64,000 bases of DNA, from NCBI RefSeq assembly GCF_010111755.1, contig NC_088957.1, forward strand, positions 1-64,000, read 5' to 3'. The translations under genes were made by a program, and so were the position numbers. Positions 1-10,200 of this stretch are shown here, piece by piece (positions within the stretch are counted from its first letter, which is position 1; every line of letters begins with the position of its first letter). The stretch is from Nakaseomyces glabratus. Taxonomy: Eukaryota; Ascomycota; Saccharomycetes; Saccharomycetales; Saccharomycetaceae. The notes below the pieces were generated by a model. The model searched no databases and was not told the origin of the DNA. It saw nothing but the letters and a program-made list of their open reading frames with translations.

Positions 1-712
1 AACAGACCCCACAGCACCCAGACCCCACAGCACCCAGACCCCACAGCACCCAGACCCCACAGCACCCAGACCCCACAGCACCCAGACCCCACAGCACCCA
101 GACCCCACAGCACCCAGACCCCACAGCACCCAGACCCCACAGCACCCAGACCCCACAGCACCCAGACCCCACAGCACCCAGACCCCACAGCACCCAGACC
201 CCACAGCACCCAGACCCCACAGCACCCAGACCCCACAGCACCCAGACCCCACAGCACCCAGACCCCACAGCACCCAGACCCCACAGCACCCAGACCCCAC
301 AGCACCCAGACCCCACAGCACCCAGACCCCACAGCACCCAGACCCCACAGCACCCAGACCCCACAGCACCCAGACCCCACAGCACCCAGACCCCACAGCA
401 CCCAGACCCCACAGCACCCAGACCCCACAGCACCCAGACCCCACAGCACCCAGACCCCACAGCACCCAGACCCCACAGCACCCAGACCCCACAGCACCCA
501 GACCCCACAGCACCCAGACCCCACAGCACCCAGACCCCACAGCACAGCACCCAGACCCCACAGCACCCAGACCCCACAGCACCCAGACCCCACAGCACCC
601 AGACCCCACAGCACCCAGACCCCACAGCACCCAGACCCCACAGCACCCAGACTACACTCCACCCAGACCCCACAGCACCCAGACCCCACAGCACCCAGAC
701 CCCACAGCACCC
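1..712. repeat. Telomere, canonical 16-bp C. glabrata-type repeats
   Basis: About 44 tandem copies of the 16-bp unit CAGACCCCACAGCACC (G-strand GGTGCTGTGGGGTCTG). The C-rich strand reads 5'->3' from the left end, as expected for a left telomere. The unit matches the known C. glabrata telomeric repeat and carries the CACCCAGACCCC core expected to bind Rap1. Copies are almost identical. One unit near 541 holds an extra AGCAC (five bases), and one variant unit at about 649-664 is followed by three canonical copies before the array changes type for good. Confidence 0.97.
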
Positions 713-1437
713 AGACTACACTCCACCCAGACTACACTCCACCCAGACTACACTCCACCCAGACTACACTCCACCCAGACTACACTCCACCCAGACTACA
801 CTCCACCCAGACTACACTCCACCCAGACTACACTCCACCCAGACTACACTCCACCCAGACTACACTCCACCCAGACTACACTCCACCCAGACTACACTCC
901 ACCCAGACCACACTCCACCCAGACTACACTCCACCCAGACCACACTCCACCCAGACCACACTCCACCCAGACCACACTCCACCCAGACCACACTCCACCC
1001 AGACTACTACACTCCACCCAGACTACACTCCACCCAGACTACACTCCACCCAGACTACACTCCACCCAGACTACACTCCACCCAGACTACACTCCACCCA
1101 GACTACACTCCACCCAGACTACACTCCACCCAGACCACACTCCACCCAGACCACACTCCACCCAGACCACACTCCACCCAGACCACATTCCACCCACACC
1201 ACACTCCACCCAGACCACACTCCACCCAGACCACACTCCACCCAGACTACACTCCACCCAGACCACACTCCATCCACACCACACTCCACCCAGACCACAC
1301 TCCACCCAGACCACACTCCACCCAGACCACACTCCACCCACACCACACTCCACCCAGACCACACTCCACCCAGACCACATTCCACCCACACCACACTCCA
1401 CCCACACCACACTCCACCCACACCACACTCCACCCAC
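713..1437. repeat. Degenerate telomere-like 16-bp variant array
   Basis: About 45 tandem 16-bp units that keep CACCCAGAC but replace the CCCACAG half by TACACTC or CACACTC (CAGACTACACTCCACC and CAGACCACACTCCACC; centromere-proximal copies read CACACCACACTCCACC). There is one three-base insertion near 1003. The period is the same as in the telomere, so these are diverged telomeric repeats or a related array fixed internally. Sequence type changes in order: TAC-type near the telomere, a mix of TAC and CAC types, then CAC/ACACC-type at the inner edge. The long minus-strand frames across it are an effect of the repeat. Confidence 0.93.
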
Positions 1438-2102
1438 AACATACTAATTAGCAACAGTTTTAGCATTTTATTACACCTATAATGTTTTTCATTTATTATT
1501 TTAACATTAAATTCTTGACAAGCACTTGATTATATGACAGTTACTTTACACAAATATCAGGTATCCCAAAGATGTTATATGTGACACCATTTACATACTA
1601 CACTATAAACATTACACTTTTATTGAATTATATTTGGTAGTTGTAAATTATCATTCATCATGTAGTTGACATATATATTGTATACCATTCCTTTGGTTTT
1701 CATTGTCATTTATTGTTACTGAACAGATTAATGCTAACATTGGGGGTATTTCTGTGTATCACATTTGTTTTATATTCTCTAAATACATGTGATCATTTTA
1801 TCAAAGTACATACTGCTATTTAACTATAGCTCTTGTTCATTTTTTTAAGCCATTTGGATTTAGTTTTATCTAGTACTTTGAATCCCATAATGGAGCCTTA
1901 GATATATATGGGCACATCATATAATCTACAAATGTCTTTTCATGAATGTAGATATACGGTATGAAATATGTACAGTGAACTTTTTAATCTATCTACATGA
2001 TATTCGGGACTTATTGTGGTGCACGTTAACCTTTTTTTAATAGCTCACTTTAGACTTCTCACCCAAGATCCTCTCCTCATTACCAAAATATATATTTCTG
2101 GA

Positions 2103-2225
2103 ACCCTACACAACCCTATCAAGACCTAACTGTAACAACTATAAACCCTACTTACCCCGACAAATGAATGAAACACAAACCCTAATTTAGCCCTAATATT
2201 TTTACCATACCCTATGTAACCCTAA
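2103..2225. promoter_or_regulatory. Cluster of Tbf1-type CCCTAA motifs (STAR-like element)
   Basis: Seven ACCCTA/GCCCTA hexamers lie in 123 bp (starting at 2103, 2113, 2145, 2179, 2190, 2209 and 2219), all on the plus strand. Three match the Tbf1 consensus ARCCCTAA exactly (2178-2185, 2189-2196, 2218-2225). In S. cerevisiae subtelomeres, Tbf1 bound to TTAGGG repeats acts as a boundary that limits silencing. The same role here is inferred from motif and position. Confidence 0.6.
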
Positions 2226-2860
2226 AAAAGATGAAAATCTGTTCTTGAAAGATGTTTGACTCGAACAAAAATGCTCTTCACAGAAAGTAACATTCTGGGT
2301 AAAAGTACTGCACAGATATTGTCGTACTCATAAGTACTTATAAATTCTCACATGATATTGAATAGTTATGTGTTGTGTTGTGGAGGAATTCATTGTTTCA
2401 GGAATACATATGGGAGTCCTACAAGGTCATTATAACTACATCATAATAACAACTTCATCTCATGATCATTGTAAAGTAAATGTTGGTAAAGTAAATATTG
2501 GTGACAAGTGATCAAGGCATATATGGGAAAGTCAAGAAAACTTCATAAAATAGACTGGATTGTTCATTTCATCCTCCTGCATAGTATTTAACCAATGATG
2601 TATTACAGTAGAAGAAGTCTTGAGTAGTTCAAAGGTATCCACACTTACTAGACTACAGTAATAAACTACTATCCTATTGTTTGCATAGTTTTATCCCATC
2701 ACATTGTAAACCTTGTATGTCTAACTCCCACCATCAATCCCATCAATGAACCTTGGTAAGAGTTCAGATTCAACCAGAGGAACTGCAACATTTCAGAAAT
2801 AGCAGTTGTTCAATCAAAGTAGAATTTTGTCTCACAACAACGCCTCGTTGAACACAACAT

Positions 2861-2949
2861 CTCGCGTTTTTCGCAATTCTCAGCCAGGCTGGGTAAATCA
2901 AATTGCTTGTCGACTGTCTCGTAGAACGCAAGGTCTCGCGTTTTTCGCA
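2861..2949. repeat. Direct repeat, 74-bp spacing, carrying a CpG-rich 15-mer
   Basis: CTCGCGTTTTTCGCA occurs exactly at 2861-2875 and 2935-2949. The flanks are also related: CTCGTTGAACACAACAT before the first copy and CTCGTAGAACGCAAGGT before the second. This points to an old duplication of a roughly 75-bp unit whose 15-mer stayed intact. The core GCGTTTTTCGC is an interrupted palindrome. Confidence 0.7.
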
Positions 2950-3740
2950 ACTTAGATATCTGGATTTGCAGGACTGAGCTGGGTCCCCTGTCAAAACAAT
3001 AGCATTTCAGAGCAGAGACATGCTACTGTGATTCCACCTTCTCAGACAAGGCTCTTTTTGTAGGAGAAAATGGTAAATAAAAGAGACTAGCTGCATGTAT
3101 GAGGCACATATTAGATACATATTTGATTATGTTGCTTGTAAATAAGAATAAACAACCCTTGTTGTTTATTTATTGTAGATAGTGTACATTTCTGTGTTCA
3201 ATTTGTGTATATTTTTTTATCATTTAAGAACTGTAATCTTATAATGTCCAACACTATACTCTCTCAAGTATTTATAACAAAATCTTAAATCATTTCAGAT
3301 TAATTTACGCCACTGCTCCAAATATGGATTCACAATACAAGCTATTGTGTATATAAGAAGCAATATCATCAGTAAAAACTCACCAATAAGTTTTGACTGG
3401 TAAAACCATGTACTGTAACTAATATTTACTATTTATGTTCCGGCACTCGTATATGTTTAAACAATTGAAGAATCACAAAATTTGAAATTCATGTTTGGGT
3501 GCTGAAGTGCGTAATTATGAAAACTTTGCCATCACCTCCCTTCAACCTAATTGCCAACCCTGTGAAACCTTCCCTGGATGTTGGTGAAAAAGTCAGTACT
3601 CGTTCATCGATATATTAAAGGTCATCTGAAAATGAGGGCAGGGTAACTACAATCGGCCTTGTATTTTTCATCAAACAACTAAAGCAGATTGTTGAACAGG
3701 GTAACTTAATCTGTCAGATGACTACCGTGCATTATCACAT

Positions 3741-3755
3741 CTCGCGTTTTTCGCA
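3741..3755. repeat. Third exact copy of the CpG-rich 15-mer
   Basis: CTCGCGTTTTTCGCA appears again about 800 bp from the first two copies, in AT-rich sequence with no other shared flank except a preceding CAT. It reads TGCGAAAAACGCGAG on the other strand, which resembles SBF/MBF-type CGCGAAA and ACGCG elements. Function unknown. Confidence 0.65.
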
Positions 3756-4207
3756 GCATTTGAAGTTCAATCTCAGACCCACAGGTTCGAAACCATGGCT
3801 GACCAAGATATTATAAGAAACATCGACAACAGGAAGACGCACACAATACAATAATAAAGACATAAAACAACATAAAACTTTTAGAAGAGAAAAATAATTA
3901 TAGTGTTAACTAATAGACAATATATACAAAAACTCTTGAGAATAATACTGCTCACATTATTAATATGAGATATAGAAAACAGTACGTGAAACAAAAATAA
4001 TAGCCCCAGATTACGAACAATTAATATTAATTGGGGAGCTTTAGGTTTTTTATTTTAGTGTTTTTTCAGTTTTTTTTGTTTTTTGTTGGACAATAATCAA
4101 TCCATTTTATCATTATCGATAATAAAAGAAACAGCCTATCTAAAAATCATGGCTGGACGAACGTTTGTAATATTGTACATGTTGATCAGTCACAGAACTA
4201 GTACACT

Positions 4208-7200
4208 TTAGATCATACCGACAACTATTACTGCAATCATTGAGAATACAATACTGGAAGAAGCAACTCTAATCGAAGCACCCTTACCCTGTAGGACAGA
4301 AGCTGTTTGCGTGCTGCTGAACCCACTGCCGTTGTTGTTAACAGAGGAACCAGAAGGTGATAGAACAGTCGTGGCAGCCTGTTGACGTGATGATGGTGCT
4401 TGTCCTTGTCCTTGTCCTTGTTGTTGAGCTTGGGAAGGTACAGAGTGTGGTGTTTGGCTACTATGAATACCACTGACTGGAGACGCAGTACCCTTTGCAC
4501 TCTGAACAGATAAAGATCCAGATGGTACATTATTGCCTGCCGATTGGTGCACTGACCCAGAGCCAGAACCAGAGCCACTACCACCGGCTGTGCCAGCAGC
4601 TTCTGTTGGCTTTTCGTTGCCAGACCCTTGGCCAGCCACATTTTGTGACTGAGGTTTCTGAGAGTTGACAATACCACCTACACCTGCTGTTCCAGATGGA
4701 TTAGATCCTGCACCGGATACTGTTGAGACTGGTACTGTACTTGAGACAGTGCTGCCATGACTCTGGACACCTAGAGTTTCTGTTACTGTAGAAACAATTG
4801 TGTGACCGTGCTCATCAGCACCTGTGCTGTGGGATACAACCTCGGTGAATGTGTGACCGTTCGAAACCACAGTGGTGGTGTAATCAGACCCCACATTTGT
4901 GACAGGATCAGAAGGTGCAGGTGGATTGATTATAGTGGTGGTTATTGTTGTAGGATTGCCTTTGGAGTCGGTAGTGGTGATATGCGAAATGACATCAGTT
5001 TCGGTACTGCCATTGCCCCTGTCGACTGTTGTGGTGTAGTCGGCTTCACCTCCGACAGATACCGTGGAGACGGTTGTTGTACCTGTCCCGGTGACTCCAT
5101 CGTCGCCAATAGATGGGAAATACGAAATTACGACAGTGGCTGTAGCAGTGTTTGCACTCACAGTTGTCGTAGTGACTGGAGGCTGAGAGTAAGCAGGAGC
5201 CGAAGTGAATACACCCTCACCCACTTGATCATATGACATAATGGTCACAGTAGTGGTGACAGTCTGACCGATATCATTGGTCGTTGTGACATGAGAAACA
5301 ACAGCTGTGATCGTGTGACCATCAGAAACAAACACAGATGTGTAATCTGGTTCTTCTGTTAAAGTCACAGTTGTTACGATGATGGTAGGGTTGCCGTTGG
5401 AGTCCTTGGTCGTGATGTGCGAAACAAGGTCTGTCTCGAAGTCACCGTTGCCCTTGTCGATCGTCGTCGTGTAGTCGGCCTCGCCGGCATCACTTGGCTT
5501 CAATGGGATGGTGGTGGTGATCGTGGTAGGCTTGCCGTCAGAGTCCTTGGTCGTGATGTGCGAAACAAGGTCTGTCTCGAAGTCACCGTTGCCCTTGTCG
5601 ATCGTCGTCGTGTAGTCGGCCTCGCCGCTAGCAGTGATGGTGGAGATAGTGGTCGTACCTGTACGGGTAACCCCATCCTCGCCCTCAGATGGCGAGTAAG
5701 AGATCACAACTGTCTTGCTACTACCGTCGTCCTCCGTCACAGTGGTTGTCACAACTGGTGGCTGTGAGTAAGGTGGAGCAGACGTGTACACGCCGTCGTC
5801 TACCTGATCGAAGGAGGCCATCGTGGTGGTGTATGTAACAGTGTTACCGTCTGAATCAGTGGTGGTGATGTGGGAGACTACTTCTGTGATGGTGTGACCG
5901 TCGGAAGTAATGGTGGTGGTGTGGTCGGCCTCGCCGGCATCACTTGGCTTCAATGGGATGGTGGTGGTGATCGTCGTAGGCTTGCCGTCAGAGTCCTTGG
6001 TCGTGATGTGCGAAACAAGGTCTGTCTCGAAGTCACCGTTGCCCTTGTCGATCGTCGTCGTGTAGTCGGCCTCGCCGGCATCACTTGGCTTCAATGGGAT
6101 GGTGGTGGTGATCGTGGTAGGCTTGCCGTCAGAGTCCTTGGTCGTGATGTGCGAAACAAGGTCTGTCTCGAAGTCACCGTTGCCCTTGTCGATCGTCGTC
6201 GTGTAGTCGGCCTCGCCGGCATCACTTGGCTTCAATGGGATGGTGGTGGTGATCGTGGTAGGCTTGCCGTCAGAGTCCTTGGTCGTGATGTGCGAAACAA
6301 GGTCTGTCTCGAAGTCACCGTTGCCCTTGTCGATCGTCGTCGTGTAGTCGGCCTCGCCGGCATCACTTGGCTTCAATGGGATGGTGGTGGTGATCGTGGT
6401 AGGCTTGCCGTCAGAGTCCTTGGTCGTGATGTGCGAAACAAGGTCTGTCTCGAAGTCACCGTTGCCCTTGTCGATCGTCGTCGTGTAGTCGGCCTCGCCG
6501 GCATCACTTGGCTTCAATGGGATGGTGGTGGTGATCGTGGTAGGCTTGCCGTCAGAGTCCTTGGTCGTGATGTGCGAAACAAGGTCTGTCTCGAAGTCAC
6601 CGTTGCCCTTGTCGATCGTCGTCGTGTAGTCGGCCTCGCCGGCATCACTTGGCTTCAATGGGATGGTGGTGGTGATCGTGGTAGGCTTGCCGTCAGAGTC
6701 CTTGGTCGTGATGTGCGAAACAAGGTCTGTCTCGAAGTCACCGTTGCCCTTGTCGATCGTCGTCGTGTAGTCGGCCTCGCCGCTAGCAGTGATGGTGGAG
6801 ATAGTGGTCGTACCTGTACGGGTAACCCCATCCTCGCCCTCAGATGGCGAGTAAGAGATCACAACTGTCTTGCTACTACCGTCGTCCTCCGTCACAGTGG
6901 TTGTCACAACTGGTGGCTGTGAGTAAGGTGGAGCAGACGTGTACACGCCGTCGTCTACCTGATCGAAGGAGGCCATCGTGGTGGTGTATGTAACAGTGTT
7001 ACCGTCTGAATCAGTGGTGGTGATGTGGGAGACTACTTCTGTGATGGTGTGACCGTCGGAAGTAATGGTGGTGGTGTGGTCGGCCTCGCCGGCATCACTT
7101 GGCTTCAATGGGATGGTGGTGGTGATCGTGGTAGGCTTGCCGTCAGAGTCCTTGGTCGTGATGTGCGAAACAAGGTCTGTCTCGAAGTCACCGTTGCCCT

Positions 7201-10200
7201 TGTCGATCGTCGTCGTGTAGTCGGCCTCGCCGGCATCACTTGGCTTCAATGGGATGGTGGTGGTGATCGTGGTAGGCTTGCCGTCAGAGTCCTTGGTCGT
7301 GATGTGCGAAACAAGGTCTGTCTCGAAGTCACCGTTGCCCTTGTCGATCGTCGTCGTGTAGTCGGCCTCGCCGGCATCACTTGGCTTCAATGGGATGGTG
7401 GTGGTGATCGTGGTAGGCTTGCCGTCAGAGTCCTTGGTCGTGATGTGCGAAACAAGGTCTGTCTCGAAGTCACCGTTGCCCTTGTCGATCGTCGTCGTGT
7501 AGTCGGCCTCGCCGGCATCACTTGGCTTCAATGGGATGGTGGTGGTGATCGTGGTAGGCTTGCCGTCAGAGTCCTTGGTCGTGATGTGCGAAACAAGGTC
7601 TGTCTCGAAGTCACCGTTGCCCTTGTCGATCGTCGTCGTGTAGTCGGCCTCGCCGGCATCACTTGGCTTCAATGGGATGGTGGTGGTGATCGTGGTAGGC
7701 TTGCCGTCAGAGTCCTTGGTCGTGATGTGCGAAACAAGGTCTGTCTCGAAGTCACCGTTGCCCTTGTCGATCGTCGTCGTGTAGTCGGCCTCGCCGGCAT
7801 CACTTGGCTTCAATGGGATGGTGGTGGTGATCGTGGTAGGCTTGCCGTCAGAGTCCTTGGTCGTGATGTGCGAAACAAGGTCTGTCTCGAAGTCACCGTT
7901 GCCCTTGTCGATCGTCGTCGTGTAGTCGGCCTCGCCGGCATCACTTGGCTTCAATGGGATGGTGGTGGTGATCGTGGTAGGCTTGCCGTCAGAGTCCTTG
8001 GTCGTGATGTGCGAAACAAGGTCTGTCTCGAAGTCACCGTTGCCCTTGTCGATCGTCGTCGTGTAGTCGGCCTCGCCGGCATCACTTGGCTTCAATGGGA
8101 TGGTGGTGGTGATCGTGGTAGGCTTGCCGTCAGAGTCCTTGGTCGTGATGTGCGAAACAAGGTCTGTCTCGAAGTCACCGTTGCCCTTGTCGATCGTCGT
8201 CGTGTAGTCGGCCTCGCCGCTAGCAGTGATGGTGGAGATAGTGGTCGTACCTGTACGGGTAACCCCATCCTCGCCCTCAGATGGCGAGTAAGAGATCACA
8301 ACTGTCTTGCTACTACCGTCGTCCTCCGTCACAGTGGTTGTCACAACTGGTGGCTGTGAGTAAGGTGGAGCAGACGTGTACACGCCGTCGTCTACCTGAT
8401 CGAAGGAGGCCATCGTGGTGGTGTATGTAACAGTGTTACCGTCTGAATCAGTGGTGGTGATGTGGGAGACTACTTCTGTGATGGTGTGACCGTCGGAAGT
8501 AATGGTGGTGGTGTGGTCGGCCTCGCCGGCATCACTTGGCTTCAATGGGATGGTGGTGGTGATCGTGGTAGGCTTGCCGTCAGAGTCCTTGGTCGTGATG
8601 TGCGAAACAAGGTCTGTCTCGAAGTCACCGTTGCCCTTGTCGATCGTCGTCGTGTAGTCGGCCTCGCCGGCATCACTTGGCTTCAATGGGATGGTGGTGG
8701 TGATCGTCGTAGGCTTGCCGTCAGAGTCCTTGGTCGTGATGTGCGAAACAAGGTCTGTCTCGAAGTCACCGTTGCCCTTGTCGATCGTCGTCGTGTAGTC
8801 GGCCTCGCCGGCATCACTTGGCTTCAATGGGATGGTGGTGGTGATCGTGGTAGGCTTGCCGTCAGAGTCCTTGGTCGTGATGTGCGAAACAAGGTCTGTC
8901 TCGAAGTCACCGTTGCCCTTGTCGATCGTCGTCGTGTAGTCGGCCTCGCCGGCATCACTTGGCTTCAATGGGATGGTGGTGGTGATCGTCGTAGGCTTGC
9001 CGTCAGAGTCCTTGGTCGTGATGTGCGAAACAAGGTCTGTCTCGAAGTCACCGTTGCCCTTGTCGATCGTCGTCGTGTAGTCGGCCTCGCCGGCATCACT
9101 TGGCTTCAATGGGATGGTGGTGGTGATCGTGGTAGGCTTGCCGTCAGAGTCCTTGGTCGTGATGTGCGAAACAAGGTCTGTCTCGAAGTCACCGTTGCCC
9201 TTGTCGATCGACGTCGTGTAGTCGGCCTCGCCGGCATCACTTGGCTTCAATGGGATGGTGGTGGTGATCGTGGTAGGCTTGCCGTCAGAGTCCTTGGTCG
9301 TGATGTGCGAAACAAGGTCTGTCTCGAAGTCACCGTTGCCCTTGTCGATCGTCGTCGTGTAGTCGGCCTCGCCGGCATCACTTGGCTTCAATGGGATGGT
9401 GGTGGTGATCGTGGTAGGCTTGCCGTCAGAGTCCTTGGTCGTGATGTGCGAAACAAGGTCTGTCTCGAAGTCACCGTTGCCCTTGTCGATCGTCGTCGTG
9501 TAGTCGGCCTCGCCGGCATCACTTGGCTTCAATGGGATGGTGGTGGTGATCGTGGTAGGCTTGCCGTCAGAGTCCTTGGTCGTGATGTGCGAAACAAGGT
9601 CTGTCTCGAAGTCACCGTTGCCCTTGTCGATCGTCGTCGTGTAGTCGGCCTCGCCGGCATCACTTGGCTTCAATGGGATGGTGGTGGTGATCGTGGTAGG
9701 CTTGCCGTCAGAGTCCTTGGTCGTGATGTGCGAAACAAGGTCTGTCTCGAAGTCACCGTTGCCCTTGTCGATCGTCGTCGTGTAGTCGGCCTCGCCGCTA
9801 GCAGTGATGGTGGAGATAGTGGTCGTACCTGTACGGGTAACCCCATCCTCGCCCTCAGATGGCGAGTAAGAGATCACAACTGTCTTGCTACTACCGTCGT
9901 CCTCCGTCACAGTGGTTGTCACAACTGGTGGCTGTGAGTAAGGTGGAGCAGACGTGTACACGCCGTCGTCTACCTGATCGAAGGAGGCCATCGTGGTGGT
10001 GTATGTAACAGTGTTACCGTCTGAATCAGTGGTGGTGATGTGGGAGACTACTTCTGTGATGGTGTGACCGTCGGAAGTAATGGTGGTGGTGTGGTCGGCC
10101 TCGCCGGCATCACTTGGCTTCAATGGGATGGTGGTGGTGATCGTGGTAGGCTTGCCGTCAGAGTCCTTGGTCGTGATGTGCGAAACAAGGTCTGTCTCGA

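Larger units (their letters stand above)
1438..4207. other. AT-rich subtelomeric region without genes
   Basis: About 2.8 kb between the telomere-like array and the 3' end of the adhesin gene. I see no coding frame with recognisable composition or homology; the longest frame (2770-2994, minus) starts in repeated sequence and looks fortuitous. The region does hold a cluster of CCCTA(A) motifs at 2103-2225 and three copies of a CpG-rich 15-mer, listed separately. There is no Y'-like or transposon-like sequence that I can recognise. Confidence 0.8.

Noticed and set aside
1087..1466. Two overlapping minus-strand frames in the telomere-like array
   Set aside because: They are low-complexity translations of a 16-bp repeat in different frames and have no coding signature.
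2770..2994. 74-codon minus-strand frame
   Set aside because: It covers the duplicated 15-mer region and repeats the peptide it encodes only because the DNA is duplicated; no similarity recognised.
3784..3795. B box-like GGTTCGAAACC
   Set aside because: No A box at a suitable distance upstream and no cloverleaf can be drawn.
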